A stretch of DNA of 64,000 nucleotides from Dryas octopetala (Eukaryota; Streptophyta; Magnoliopsida; Rosales; Rosaceae): positions 10,385,304 to 10,449,303 of the forward strand of contig OY992836.1 in the NCBI GenBank assembly GCA_963921425.1, given 5' to 3'. The notes under the pieces were generated by a model. It was not told the DNA's origin. It saw only the letters and a list, made by a program, of their open reading frames with translations, and did not search any database. Both the position numbers and the translations under genes were made by a program. Each line of letters begins with the position of its first letter. Positions within the stretch are counted from its first letter, which is position 1. Below, piece after piece: positions 24,725 through 37,655 of this stretch.

Positions 24725-27700
24725 GTGTGTATATATCTCATCAACAGATGCATCATCACTATAACAGAAATAATTCCCTTCTCTCAAGAAAAGATAACCA
24801 TATAATTGAACAACTCCAAAAACAATTAATTCCTCACAATCTCGAAGAAGTATGTACATCTTTGAGAACAAGTGTACAATGAACCTTAATTTAGTGGTCA
24901 CTTGGCACTTGCACACAAGCACTCTGACTGAACATATTACATTGCAGTACTCAAGCTAGGCTGTACAATTTGTGTGAAAGGGAGTTGCAATTTATAACCT
25001 GTCTTAGAGAAGAAAGCTAGGCACATGCACTTAAAAGACCAAAAATGAAATGATGAGGGATCGGAGGGTGGCCTGGCCTGATGAAAAATGTGTGTGTGGG
25101 TGTTTGTTTTCCGACCCCCAGAAAATGCCAAAAAGGGTGACGAATATGGAAGCGATTTTCTCGTTTTAAAGGGCGGGTGGGTCATTGCCCAACAGATCAT
25201 CACAGCCACAACAAAACAAAACCTTACTACACATCTTCAGAGGCGAACGTTATTTTCTGACGATGATGATGATGACATGTTTGATTACTTAATTGCCATA
25301 TTTGTGTTTTGCTTGTAGATAGAGAAAGAATCTCTTTACTTGGCTTGTCATGTTTGTACTAGTTTGTTCACACCAGAGCACTAGCTTGGCTAGCTATATA
25401 TTACTAAAGAAAATAGATTGAAAAAAAAAAAAAAAAAAAAAAGAGAGAAGAAACAGAAAAATACTTGCCATTTGATCATTGATAAACCTGACCCATTTTT
25501 TACTGATTTGATAATGTTGGTAGTGGATTAGTAAATTTCATAAAAAAATTATTATATGTAATAGTAACACGATGTACATAGCATGTTGGCGTGATTTTAC
25601 GAATCTATCCAAATTATAACACATGCAATTTTATTTTATTTTTTAGTCGATCACATGCAAAATCATTATAAATAAGACATATATGTCATTGATCGAGAAG
25701 ATTTCTTCTGAATGACAAGGGCGAGGAAATTATAGGTGAATCCCAATTATATATGAAGACTAGTGTACGTAAGATCATGCCTTAAAAACTCTAATCAATG
25801 CCACACTATCGTTTATATTTTAATGCCAAAATGTTTTCCTGTCAGATAGTTTAACATATTAATATAAATTATTGATTTAAGATAATTTTTGCTCTAATTA
25901 AGTTTATAGCTAGTTTGATAACATAATATTTTTATATTGTGGTATATACTTTCTAAGAAAATTACCCATTATATAAATTCAAAAGATTAGGCAAGGGGTT
26001 ACAAGGAGGAAGCTATTCTTTGTTATCTAGTCAAACCATTGAGAGCGTAAAAGAGGTGGTATCCACAAGGACCACAACCTTTTGATTCATGTCATGATGA
26101 AGTATTACCCTTTCACATAACCTGTGAGTGAATAAAGAAATGTGTAGCTAGCTACTTATAAGCATGACCTTCGTGTTCTATTTCTTGGATTGAATGGTTC
26201 ATACATGCAATGTTTGGGTGGTTTCATATGATGATGAAACTAATTAAGCATATATCACAGACTCACTCACAATAGTGGTGGTGGGCCAGAGTTAGGGTGT
26301 AGGATAAGATAGGTGAAGATGAGGAGCATTGTATAGTTTCTCAATAGGTCATGAGCTTCTTGCAGCTATAAGGTTGTAAAATGACAGTTGACACACCATG
26401 ACACTATACAACACAAACAGTCTAACAAAAAGTTCTCTCCCACTCAGCCCTTCACGTTAATCATGCGGCTTCATGTTCTTCTGTTATTGAGTCACTCATC
26501 TCTCTCTGAAAAAAAATATATTATATATAGTCATTAATTAACATTTTTTTTTGGCTTACATGGTGTATGTAAAATTTATAGTTTATTTCGAAAACAGAAG
26601 GACTGAAGGAGAATTACCTTATTGCATGTATATATGTTGGTAAGCTATTAATTTAGATTATTGATTATGGGGATTATATTATTTTAATGTGTAATACTAA
26701 ATAAATTAGCAATATAACAACATAACATGTCAAATATTTAACAAGATGATATTATTCTTTATATATAGGATAAAAGACCATTTTGGTCTCTATAGTTTTG
26801 CCCTTGTTTCAATTTCAAATTTTTTCATTTAATTTCTTGTAGTTAAGATTTGTTACAATCAAGTATAAAATTAATTAAAATATCATCCAAATTTTAGAAA
26901 GAATTTTTATTTGAAAATCATGTGCAATGTTAGCCTTTGTGAGGTTAAGAGCAAAACATGTCATAAAATAATTGGTATAGTGTTGCACTAGCGTGTTCAT
27001 AAAAGCAAAGACTTCACCGTCAAATTATAAACTACGAGAACTAGCTAGATTAAATTTAAATAACCATCAAATTACAGGGACCAAATGATAAATTGCCCAT
27101 ATAAAAGATGGATTTGATCGAACAGGATGTTTCGGGTCAAATCTTGTGGTAGATCCCGTTGCACGGAATCCTGTTTTTCATATATATAAATTTTAATTTA
27201 CAAAAATAAAAAGAATATTAATGATTGATTAGCTTTTGAAGAGCTTCTTCTGTTCATAGCTTTATTGAATGCATGTGTGTCTAAGAGAGAGAGGTGATAT
27301 GAATGAATGAAAAAGCAGCTAGCAGAGCAACATGTCTATAAATAAAGATGGGGGGACGTCCTAGCTAGCATGTCAGGCAGGGAGAGTAATTGGTGGTGTG
27401 TCTCAACTCAACTCTCAATGTTCCATTTAGATTCGTGCATATATACAAGCCAGCCCAAAGAATGTTGCACTTGTAGTAGAGCTAGCTATATATGGTCGGA
27501 AACACGTACAGTGGCTGAGAGCCAAGTTAAAATTGGTTTCATGTAAAGGAATGAAGCCTGGCACATGCAATTTTATACTCATCATCAAGAGATTGATAAA
27601 TAGATACATATGAACAAGCATTTTTAATTGCCTTGATATGTAGCCCAAAGAAAAGGTATAGACAGAAAGCATTGCCCTTATTAATATACATGCAGACAGG

Positions 27701-27907
27701 CTTTGTATATATAGTACAAGCAATTTTAAAGTGATGATCGATAGCTGTCTCTCTCTCCCTCTTCTTTATATGAAAATTATAAGCATGTTTTTTGTTTATA
27801 TATATAGTACCATAAGTATGCATGGATACAAGGAGCTTTATGCAATATTTATGCTAATACTTTTTCGTTTCACATAAATAGCCAAAGTAAAGAATAAAGT
27901 TGGGCAT

Positions 27908-27910
<3 letters not shown>

Positions 27911-27952
<42 letters not shown>
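27911..27952. repeat. (TC)n microsatellite
   Basis: About 21 uninterrupted TC units in intergenic DNA about 1.4 kb downstream of the Dof stop codon (minus-strand sense). Confidence 0.95.
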
Positions 27953-27954
<2 letters not shown>

Positions 27955-29358
27955 AGTTATCATAAAACAGAATGGCATTGAGAGATGCTGCAGTAGCCTT
28001 CAGCAGTAGCAATTAGTAGCAATTAGCACGGAGGGATCAGCTGGGGCTCGCCACCCAACACTCTAAAAAGCTAAACACTACATATAACATTATTTTTTGC
28101 TACACCAAAAAACGAACCCTAAGCTTTTGAGATGCCACATATATCTTTCATTATTTCACTCTCTCTCTCCCTCTCTCTCTCATTCAAATGTTGACAGTCT
28201 TTCATTCAATACACTTTCAAACCACCACTTTTTCAGACAGCACCAAATCACACCACACTGCCACTAATTATTACCATAAGAGAGTCCAAAGCCACAGAGA
28301 GAAAGAGATAGAGGAACAGACAAAGAAAGAGAGAAAGAGAGCAGGCTAGGGTAGTTAATTAAAGCTAGGAAGAGGCCCAACAGCAGAGGCTTTACCCAGC
28401 CACTGTTACTGCCTACTGTGGTGACAAATTGTCTCAGTGGCTGATGAGAGGAAGCCTGAGACTTGGTTTTTTGATAGAGATGTGGGGAGAGAGAGAGAGA
28501 GACAGAGATGTACAACACTGAGACAGTGAGAGTTGTAGATACTGACTGATCATAAAACAAATCAAAGATATGGCATTAAGTCCCCATTTAATAACACTTC
28601 TCCAAAATCTATCACATAATAATATATTAATTAAGTAGGTAGTGAGAGATTTAATTGAATGCTTGCTATACAGTACAGTGTTTATTTAAGTAGCTAGCTA
28701 GCATCAATATTGCCAAATAGTATATACAATCCAATGTTAATTATCTATATCCATTCTTAGGTAATTAACCACAAAATCATTGGTTTTTTTGGGGGAGAGA
28801 TCTAGAGATCGAGATGGAGAGAAAACACAAAGCAGACTTAATTAATTTATAGCTTTTTGGTGCAAGCCCAGCTCTATTTTTTGCTACCCTAAACAGCAAC
28901 CTTTCCTGAATCTACATGCATATAAGAAATGGGGAAAACTAACTACCATGAACATGATCAACAAAAATTTGCACAGATTAGCAATGCAACAAGATTTATA
29001 TACATATATATAACTGGGGATATTGGAGCTAGTATTGATCAACATCAATTAATTACTGGATAATAGTAATAAGATATAAACATATATCATTTAGCTAGTT
29101 TAGGGCAAAACACTATTTCTTTTTCTGTTACCAATTAATTAACTTTTACATTTGCATATGATCGATGAACCCCAACAAAACCAATTAACCAACAAACATA
29201 TGCCAAAATGGGTTTAATTTAGATAATTTAAAATTAAATAAATTATATTCTCCCCATTTGTGATCATCATATATGCTTTTTAACTGTCTAGCTAGCTAGC
29301 TACCTCGATCTCTTGATGCTCCTCCTGATGATAATAATTAATTAATTATCATCATAAT

Positions 29359-30480
29359 CTAGGGCAAAGCATTATATTGCTGCTGCAAATCACTCCACGC
29401 GTGATGAACTCCATTCCAGGCGTTGCCGTTGCCGCCGCCACCACTGTTGGTTGGAGTGGGATCAGTCACCGGCGGCGGTGCGTAAGAGTTCCCAAAGAAC
29501 CACTCGGTCGCCATATGAGCACCAGCTTCTTTTGCTCTTGCACCCACAACTCCAGCTCCTCCAGCTGGATTTGATGAAATCTCCAGATTCTGAAACAAGA
29601 TGGGTTTGATGGGCTGCTGCTGGTCTTGATGATGGTCCAGCTGGACTGATGAGGAAATTACGGTATTACCCTTGGGAGACTGATCATGATCATCATGATC
29701 TCCAGTAGTACTGCCAAACAACATGGCCAGCCTCTGCTGCTGTAGCTTCCAGTGGAGGTCTTGGTTGATGGAGCTCAAGGACTCAATTGACGACGCAAGG
29801 TTGCTATGAACGTTCATGTTCTGAAGTACTCCGCTACTAAACCCAATACCACCGCCGCCTCCGCCTCCGCTACTCAAAGTGAGCGGATAATTAAAACCCA
29901 TAAAAGGAGATGAGGTTCCGGCCGCGGCTGACGGATCAAGAGAAGTAGCCGAATTAAGGTCTCCGAAAGAAGAAAAGTGGTTATTGTAAATCCCAGGTTG
30001 TAGTGAAGGGTTGGTATTGAGCCTAGGCAAAGATAGGGCGGCGCCGCCGAGCTGAAAATCCATTGCGGGGGAAATGCCTTGAAAGAACTTCAACCCAGCA
30101 CTCAAATTGTCCGAGGAGGAGCCGGAGTAGTCTGTGGAGTCACTGCCGGAGAGGCGGGAAGACGATTTCAGCTTCTTGTTTTTCCGGCAGCCGCCGCCGA
30201 TGGGGACGTTGCGGAGAGCCCCGCCTTTGGTCCAGTACCTTCTGCAGGTCTTGCAGAAATGGCGGGGCTGCGTGAGGCTGTAGTTGTTGTAGTAGCAGAA
30301 TTTGGTGTTGGGGGAGTCGCATCTCGGGCACTTGAGAGCTGGCGGCTGCTGCTGCTGCTCATCAGATTGTGGCTTTGCAGATGAAGAGCTTTTACGGGTG
30401 CTCGCCCCCGGCGGAGTACTCTCGTCATCTTTCATGGCCGGCTTCACCGGCATGTGGTGCTGATCATCTGAGGACATCAT
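29359..30480 (-). CDS. Dof-type zinc finger transcription factor (373 aa, single exon)
   Basis: The protein has one Dof domain at about residues 49-103 with the invariant Cys51, Cys54, Cys76 and Cys79 (spacing CX2CX21CX2C) and the typical [22 protein letters not shown] core, followed by a basic NKKLKSSSR segment. Dof proteins are plant-specific nuclear factors that bind AAAG sites. The N-terminus is Lys/Ser/Gln-rich; the rest is low-complexity Ser/Asn/Gly with short family-like motifs LAMLFGS and [11 protein letters not shown] near the C-terminus. The reading frame is uninterrupted and distinctly more GC-rich than its surroundings. The start is the first Met of the frame (MMSSDDQ). The upstream region is rich in GA and TA repeats. 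Which Dof subgroup it belongs to cannot be stated with confidence. Confidence 0.95.
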   Translation of the reverse strand: MMSSDDQHHMPVKPAMKDDESTPPGASTRKSSSSAKPQSDEQQQQPPALKCPRCDSPNTKFCYYNNYSLTQPRHFCKTCRRYWTKGGALRNVPIGGGCRKNKKLKSSSRLSGSDSTDYSGSSSDNLSAGLKFFQGISPAMDFQLGGAALSLPRLNTNPSLQPGIYNNHFSSFGDLNSATSLDPSAAAGTSSPFMGFNYPLTLSSGGGGGGGIGFSSGVLQNMNVHSNLASSIESLSSINQDLHWKLQQQRLAMLFGSTTGDHDDHDQSPKGNTVISSSVQLDHHQDQQQPIKPILFQNLEISSNPAGGAGVVGARAKEAGAHMATEWFFGNSYAPPPVTDPTPTNSGGGGNGNAWNGVHHAWSDLQQQYNALP

Positions 30481-30864
30481 TTGGAGATGAATTAAAAGCT
30501 TGGAGTGATATTGAATAGAGAGGAAAAGCAGGAAGAGATGAGAGCTAGAGAGATGATGGTGATCAATTAATTAAATGGGTTTTTTTCTGGGGGGTGGTGG
30601 GTTGATCAGTTTCCTTTTGCAGAGGCAAAGATACTCAAATTCAATGGTTTCATGCATGGGATGGAGAGAGAGGGTAGGAGGAGTAGGGGTACTGTTGATG
30701 GGTGCTTGTGATCTTCATCAAAGAGGGGAAATTGATTGGGATCGATGACTTTAATTAGAAAAAAAAAAAAAGATAAAAGAAAATATGATATGTGTGTAAG
30801 GTGGTTTTAGAAGGCTAGATAGCCTAGATCTGATGGAATAAATAAAGCTACATATATATATATA

Positions 30865-30907
<43 letters not shown>

Positions 30908-32103
30908 ACTAGAAAAATAAGTCGGTCTCTTTATATATATATACATGTAGAGCTAGATATATAGCTAGCAAACAGAGAAAAGGAGTGAGCAGAAGAGACA
31001 ATTGTAAACTAGCTACATGATCTGAAAACGATGATCAGCTGGCACTGGCAGAATAATTAAAAATTGGATAGAATTAGTTCTTGAATAGTGTTGGACATGG
31101 AAAATAATGTATATTCATGTATATATATATACTTCCTCTCGTCATTTCTTTAATTAATTAAAAAACGGAACTCATATATTTTATAGTATTTATAATTTTC
31201 TGACCTTATTTTTGACATGATCTAATATTTTAAGGTATAAATCATCAACTAAGATTTGTTCTTCTGTTTTAAGTCTCATGGCCAGTTTTGTGCTCACATT
31301 CCTTAGTTAGATTGTAGGTTTTAATTCTCGATTTTGGGCTCTTAAAACTCAAGAGTTAAAACCTAAAATATAACCTCGAATGATGATTCTATATCCGAAA
31401 ACTCGAAAGTCAAAACCTAAAATATAACTTCGAACGATGATTCTATACCTTAAAATAAATAATCATATACCTTAAAATGGTAAACCCTATAAAAAATAAA
31501 ATAAAAATAGCAACATTTCAATAAAAGACTCACGTCCATTTTTTAGTTAAAAAACAGACATCTTGAACAAAAAATTTTTGTACATATTTGTATATACTGA
31601 TTAATCATAGTAATTAAAGGCCCAATTAGAGTCTCTGGTCACTAAAATCTTTTAATTTTGGAGTAGTTGGTACAAGTGTTGTGCGTTTATAGGTGATGAA
31701 AACTTTTGTGGATTAGTAAACAGAGAAAGAAGTTCGTCTAAATATATTACAAAATATTCCATATGGGTCATATGGCATATAAACACATCTAATAATAAAA
31801 AGATTCATATCTTAGTAGTTGAAAAGTGAAGTTGTTAAAACTTAAAGTTAAATATATGATATTAGGAGTACTATTATATGTAACATAGTTCTTTCAACAA
31901 TGTGAAATTCACAATGATCGATTGATATAATATAAAGAGATAATGACATAAAAATTATGAGTCTCATCATTTCTATTGATTGAATGAGTAAGACTGAAAA
32001 TATATTGAACAACAAGTGTAGTATTGAAAAATCACCCAAACTAGTATAATTTGACCTTAATAATAATTAATTTAGTTAAATGACTTGGTAATTTGGTGGA
32101 TGC
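30481..32103 (-). promoter_or_regulatory. Upstream region of the Dof gene with (GA)n tract
   Basis: The 5' flank of the minus-strand Dof gene. It contains a (TA)n-(GA)n compound microsatellite at about 30850-30904 and, on the minus strand, a TATATATATAAAG stretch near 30930-30945 that could serve as a TATA region if the leader is about 450 bases. A diverged direct repeat around AACTCAAGAGTTAAAACCTAAAATATAAC and its near copy sits at 31340-31450. No other gene is seen. Confidence 0.4.
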
Positions 32104-32111
32104 GATAGAAT

Positions 32112-34102
32112 CAAGGGTTTAAATTTTGAAATTTTCGGCGAAATTTCGTCGAAAATTTCGATTTTGAAGGGGTCCGAAATTTTAACACTGATTCGACAAA
32201 ATTTCGGGCGAAATTTCGAACACTCTAACAGCCAAATTTTTTGAATTTCAGAGAAATTTCGTCAAAATTTAGCAAAATTTCGACAAAATTTAGCAAAATT
32301 TCGACGAAATTTCGCTCACTTACCCAGAAAGTCTGAAACCCAGCCCAGCGAACCCTCACGCAGTCACACCTTCTCGATCTCACTCGATCTGCAGCGCGCG
32401 CCGCTTTCTCCTCTCTCCTCCGTCTTCTCCTTGGCTTGTTAGACTGGACTCATCTCTCTCTCTCTCTTCTCACCGATTCTGTTATGTTCTCGGCTTCTCG
32501 AACTTCTCTGTCTTCTCACCAACTCCGGCCACCTCGAAGCATCCAGCCACCTGGCTCGAAGCCTCCGGCCACGTCGAAGCCTCTGGCCACCTCTCAGCCT
32601 TTGGCCTCTCTCTCTCTTAAGTCTTAAGAATCAGATGTAATATTATATACAATACAGTATACATTATGCATATGCTTTTAAAATTGTGTATGTAATGCAA
32701 GACAGTGATGACTGTGAGTTCAAGCCAACATGAGGAGGAGTCAGAAATAATAAGGATCCCGAGGACCCAAAAAGACAAGGACATAGACTGTTTCTTGATC
32801 TTTTGATTTGTACATAGAAACTAGAAAGAGGAGAAAAAAAAAACTAATAAGGACAAGAAGAAGTCAATAAAAAAAAATATATTGAAAGAGATGCAAAAAT
32901 ATACACAATTATTATACTTATATGATCTTAACAGACTAGTAACAACTGTATACTGTATATTATCAATTTATCACGGCTAAAGCAGTAAAGCCTAAATGGC
33001 TAAATCTGCCTAAATCTAATAGATTTACAATTTATTAGATTAAATTGGGTTACAAATTTACAATTTATTAGACTCTCGGTCCTAAATCTAATTGATTAGA
33101 TATTAGATTTACAATTTTACAGTTATAATTTTTTAAGATAAATTATTATCACCTATTAATATATTATCTAAGATCAATAACATATTTTGGGTTTACTTGT
33201 AAATTATATTGATCTTGGGTTGTTTTATATAAGATAAATTATATTGATCTTGGGTTGATTTATATAGATTTGGAATTAATTATATGATTTTGGGTTGATT
33301 TTGATTTGTATAATTTGTATGATTTTGGGTTAATTTTGATTTGTATGATTTGTGTAATTTGTATGATATATAAATATTGATATGGAAGTTGAATTGGTGA
33401 TATGATATGGAATTGAAATTGTATGATTTGTTAATAATTAATATTGAATTTGTAAGATTTGTTAATAGTATCTAATATGTGTCATGTATGGAATTGCCAA
33501 ATTGGTAATTTAGAATTAGTGAAATTAATATGGAGTTGGTAATAAATTAATAATTAATATGAAATTAGTAATATGGAAATGGAATTGGTGATATAATATG
33601 AAATTACAAATTAGTAATATAGAATTGCCAATTGGTAATATTAATATGATATGAAATTACTAATTAGTAATAACTAGTATGATATTAATTTCTTGGTGAT
33701 ATACTGATATGATGATACTGAAGACGGTGGAAATTTTGAACCTCCTAAAAATTCTATGTAGTATTGATTACTTTTGTAATTCATGTGACAATATTGTAGT
33801 AAAAATAAAATTGAGGTGTTATTGAAGTAATTATTAATTTGTAAAACATTTTTTTAACAATATTTGTCTCCAGCGCACATTATATTCATCACATATCACA
33901 TGAAACCTACCATATAATTTGGTTTTTTTAATGTAGTAGATAATATGTTAAATAAATATAAGGTAAAATTTCATTCAAAATTTTTGTATTTTGATAGCAA
34001 TTTTCGTCGTTTTCGTCGAATTTTTGTCGACATTTAAAAATTTTTAAAATTTTCGTCGAAATTTTCATCAAAATTTTTTTGAAATTTGAATTTTATTCCT
34101 TG
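32112..34102. mobile_element. Non-autonomous hAT-like element A, 1,991 bp
   Basis: The ends are CAAGGGTTTAAATTTT on the left and ATTTTATTCCTTG on the right, an inverted pair around CAAGG. Flanking 8-mers are GATAGAAT (32104-32111) and AATAGAAT (34103-34110), matching at seven of eight positions. Subterminal regions are packed with the palindromic motif TTTCGNCGAAATTTCG. The right ~250 bp is clearly related to element B at 50860-52547 (shared CAGCGC(A/G)CATTATATTCATC and GTAGTAGATAATATGTTAAATAAA). A GC-rich block at 32330-32630 with Pro/Ser-rich frames may be a captured gene piece, but I do not recognise it. The rest is AT-rich and non-coding. No transposase. Confidence 0.85.
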
Positions 34103-34492
34103 AATAGAATGTGTACAAAATATGATGGATGAGTGGATGACACATGAATTTTCATGTGGTGAGTAAAATCATGCATGACATGAAAGCGAACTTGGGATGT
34201 GACGTATTATTATATAAGTGATGGATATATATAGGCTATATATGATGGATATATATAGGCTATATATGATGGATATAGGCTATAAGTAAAAGCAGGGCAG
34301 AGAGTAAGGAGTAGCGTTAGCTAGCTAGGGATGGAACTTGGAAGGTTGAGTCAGTGAGTGAGGTCCCCAACAGTAACTGTGGGCTCTGCCACTCACAGCA
34401 GCTTTGTCTATTCCTTCCCATGTAATGTCCCTTTTAAACCAAAGATAACCAGACCTCACTTTTCAGGCCCCAAATGAGATTGATTTATTTAT

Positions 34493-34887
34493 GGGATTAA
34501 TACCATTTTGCTCCCCCGACTATTACACTTGTATCAGTTTGCTCCCCAGACTTCTAATTTAGAAAATTAAAGACTCTGACTTTTTCAATTTTACCAATTG
34601 AGGTTCTTTTGTCAATTTACACATTTTTTATCTAAATCTTTGAGGGCAAAATGGTCCCTTCCAATTAGATCTTATCATTTTTTCCTCATGCATCATTTTT
34701 CCTCTTTTATTTCTTGCTAAATTTTGCTTGATCATCTCGACATTTTAGATGAAAAATGTATAAATTGACGGAATAACCTTAATTGGCAAAATTGAAAAAG
34801 TCAGGGTCCTTAATTTTCCAAATTAGAAGTCTGGGGAGCAAACTGATACATGTGTAATAGTCTGGGGAGCAAAATGACATTAATCCC
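34493..34887. mobile_element. Mutator-like MITE, 395 bp
   Basis: Long terminal inverted repeats begin GGGATTAATACCATTTTGCT and end AGCAAAATGACATTAATCCC; the inverted homology extends roughly 130 bp inward, including the CAGACTTCTAATTT/AAATTAGAAGTCTG blocks. It is flanked by 9-bp repeats TTTATTTAT at 34484-34492 and 34888-34896, the size expected for Mutator-like elements. The flank is low-complexity, so the duplication is slightly less certain than the element itself. Confidence 0.85.
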
Positions 34888-34899
34888 TTTATTTATTTA

Positions 34900-35470
34900 C
34901 TTTGGCCTGGGGGGGGTAAATTAATTCACTGTCTCTAATTAATTAGCTCTTCCATCATTTTGCTGGCTACGTACACATATAATTGATAGCAACAATTTTA
35001 GTACTCCCAGTGCCCAAAAAACAAAAGAATTAATGCTCAACCTGTTGCTTCAATTATGCTACTAATTAGCCAATAATGAACAGACAAGCCAAAGGTAAAA
35101 AATAAACGGTCCATTAATAATGGCCTAATACACTTGTAGTGTCCCAGTGTTGATAGTTTTTGATATATGGTCCTGAGCAGGTAGGAGGGGGCTATGAGTC
35201 CGAATTGCATCAGTTGGTGCAGTAGAAACAAGTACGTACGTTTACGATTACGAAGACCCATAAAACAGCAAATTAAGATACCCCTTCGCCTTTCCCGCCA
35301 GTTTTTTTATGCAAAGAGACTGCACTCATCTCTGTAACACAGGAATTTAACGGTCGCGATCATATATATTTTTTTAATTCTCATTTGTCTTCTTGTAGCT
35401 TAGCTAGGTTTGGATAATATTGACTATTATGAATTACTTTCTGGGAACCAGGGAGGGGAGGTGTACAACT

Positions 35471-35507
<37 letters not shown>

Positions 35508-35850
35508 CCTTTCAGCGATAGAAGGAAATGTGATTCTGGTTTTCTCATAAGATATTTTACCAAAATTTAATTATCCCCATATTGAAAATAGCTATCTTTC
35601 AAAATAAGGTTTAACTTTTGCCAAAACATAAGTTGGATGGACACAAATACCCTTACTGTTCTTTACTCGAACCTCCTTTTTAGTGTCCTAGAATTCCCTT
35701 TGACTAGTTTATGTCTAGGTCCAAGTTCGTGATATTAAGGATGATTTCTATTTTTTGGCCAAAAAAAAAAAAAAAAAAAGGATGATTTCTATTTAAAAAA
35801 AAAAAAACAAAAAATGGATGGATTTCTATTTTGTAAATAAGGGTATTTTT
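34900..35850. other. Intergenic with (GA)n and poly-A tracts
   Basis: No gene is seen. It holds a (GA)n run at 35472-35504 and a short duplication of GGATGATTTCTATTT flanking two poly-A runs at 35760-35812. Confidence 0.5.
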
Positions 35851-36074
35851 GTCTATCAGCATATATTATATTCTAACTAAACTTGATTTTTCTTTAAAAA
35901 ATAGCTATTTTTATTAGAGTCACAAGATTTGGACTATTTTTTTTCATTTTGTCAAAAATGCTTTCTCAGAGATACATAAGATGGATTGATGGTATGAATT
36001 TTTCAATAAGATATTTTGAGGCGTACATTGGTAAGAATTGCAGATCAAATACAATTATTTTCATATCAAATATG

Positions 36075-36745
36075 TGACTATCTATTATCGGGTATATTAA
36101 ACGAGATATGTTTCTAAGTTTTATTGAGGCCTTTTGAAATAAAACCTCACACTTGAATGAGTCTATTGGACTTGCCCTCGTTTATATTGGACATAGGTGG
36201 TTAAGTTAGGGATAATATTGATGTAACCTAGGGTCTGAAAGACATGGCCCCTAACAAGTGGTATCAGAGCCGACGATTTGGTTGGTTCGCATCGCATGTG
36301 ATCATCGGTGGAGTAGGTATATGGTCAATGGAGACTAGTTGTCTAATAGGAGAGTAGCTCTGAGGAAATTTCTAGAGTCCAACCTAGCTGAAGCATACTC
36401 AAGAAAATTTTGATTGGGTACGAGATGGAGTTGCAAGGACAAATTAATGCTTAAGGTGGAGTTGTCTATAAGGTTTTACAACAAATTGGATGGTCGGTCG
36501 TGCTTATAAGATGATTGATAGATGGTTAAGATGATTCGAGGTAGACTTAGAGAGGATGTCAAGAATTGTGATTTGATTCATGGATAAGTGATTGTCTATC
36601 ATTAGATATATATTTTAAGTAAGATATTTCTCTAAGTTCCACTGAAATAAAACCCCACACATGAATGAGTCCATTAAGCTTGCCCTCATTCATGTTGGAT
36701 ATAGGTGGTTAAATTGGTGACATTATTGGGCATGGGCCTCCAACA
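36075..36745 (+). mobile_element. TRIM-like mini LTR retroelement with tRNA-Met primer-binding site
   Basis: Two related ~160-180-bp repeats at about 36075-36256 and 36589-36745 share CTCACACTTGAATGAGTC-like, CTTGCCCTC and ATAGGTGGTTAA blocks and end in CA. Two bases after the first repeat lies TGGTATCAGAGCC (36259-36271), the standard primer-binding site complementary to initiator tRNA-Met. Only about 330 bp separates the repeats and nothing codes, which fits a terminal-repeat retrotransposon in miniature. No clear polypurine tract or target duplication was found, so the ends are approximate. Confidence 0.6.
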
Positions 36746-36766
36746 TACATCCCGGCCATCATATAA

Positions 36767-37282
36767 TGACATGTTTACTAATCCGTAATCGGATTAAAAG
36801 GAATTGGATTGATAAGGAATTGGATTGAGAATGAATTGGATTGAGGAGGAGTCAAAATCCGGATTCCCATTGAAACTGTTTACTAAATTATCTGGAATCA
36901 GAGTAGGAATGATACTAATTCCATATAAGTTGTCTACTAATTCACTGGAATCAGAATTGAAACCAATTTGATTACTAAAATGCTCTCGTTTTAAATAAAT
37001 TATTTTATATGCTAGTTAATAGTAAAAAAGTTGGAATTATAGAAATAATGTGAGGGTATTATAGGAAAAATAGTTGGACTCCTGATGGGTTGTTTCTCTA
37101 GGAATCAGAATACCTCCCCCCACACAAGAATCCAATTCCTCCAATATAAGGAGTTGAATTCCTGATATCATGTGGACCCCACTTGTATTTTTATTCCCAT
37201 ATAGTTAGTAAACACATGAGTACCCCGTAATCGGAATCCAATTCCTTATTTTGATTCCGATTACGGATTAGTAAACATACCA
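36767..37282. mobile_element. Tourist-like MITE (PIF/Harbinger type), copy 2, 516 bp
   Basis: Ends are TGACATGTTTACTAATCCG and CGGATTAGTAAACATACCA, flanked by TAA at 36764-36766 and 37283-37285. The homologous segment at about 60411-60425 reads straight through CATCATATAAAAGTC with a single TAA, so it is the empty site and proves both the boundaries and the 3-bp target duplication. Same family as 8408-8827. Confidence 0.95.
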
Positions 37283-37655
37283 TAAAAGTCGACAATCATT
37301 TCTAATAATTATTAATTGATTTTGAGAGAAGAGAAATCAAATGAAGTATGGATGTTAATTTATTTAGGTGCATTGTGTTTTTTTTCTTGTTACAAGGGAA
37401 AGCCAAAGGGGGAATGGAGATTCGAACTCTACAATCCCCTACATAAGAACTCCGGCCTTGGGTGCATTGTCTGTTTGTTGAACTTCTTTTCATTTTTGAA
37501 CCTTGATCCAAAGATGCCAACTCTCCAAATTCTTCAAACAAGAGACTGCAAATCCCACTTGTTAATTGGACAAAAGTAGATTGAAGAGTTCGACCACGAT
37601 TTGTCATACATCGACACACCACATCAAACACGTCGATCTTCTCTTCCCAATTTAG

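Larger units (their letters stand above)
22881..29358. other. Gene-poor intergenic region between kinesin and Dof genes
   Basis: The kinesin 3' UTR probably ends within 22881-23050, where AATATA-type polyadenylation-like stretches occur. Beyond it I see no credible gene. The region holds a perfect hairpin (24154-24214), (GA)n at 24684-24722, a poly-A run at 25420-25442, (TC)n at 27911-27952, and AT-rich sequence with many TATATA runs. The stretch 26770-27105 has ends resembling a degraded MITE. About 28120-29350 would be the 3' flank of the minus-strand Dof gene. Confidence 0.5.
35851..37655. repeat. Segmental duplication, copy 1
   Basis: This segment is repeated at 59568-60785 with high similarity from GTCTATCAGCATATATTATA to the CCAATTTAG end. 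Copy 1 additionally contains a 516-bp MITE plus its 3-bp duplication (36764-37285) and roughly 80 bp near 36495-36605 missing from copy 2. It includes a TRIM-like retroelement and about 350 bp of unique sequence at its right end. No functional coding sequence is present. The two copies are in the same orientation, about 24 kb apart. Confidence 0.9.

Noticed and set aside
26770-27105. Possible MITE with ends resembling GACCATTTTGGTCTCTATAG
   Set aside because: The ends pair only weakly and no target duplication could be defined.
28264-28560. 98-aa minus-strand frame downstream of Dof
   Set aside because: Serine/leucine-rich translation of GA/CT-rich sequence with no conserved motif; the region looks like intergenic DNA.
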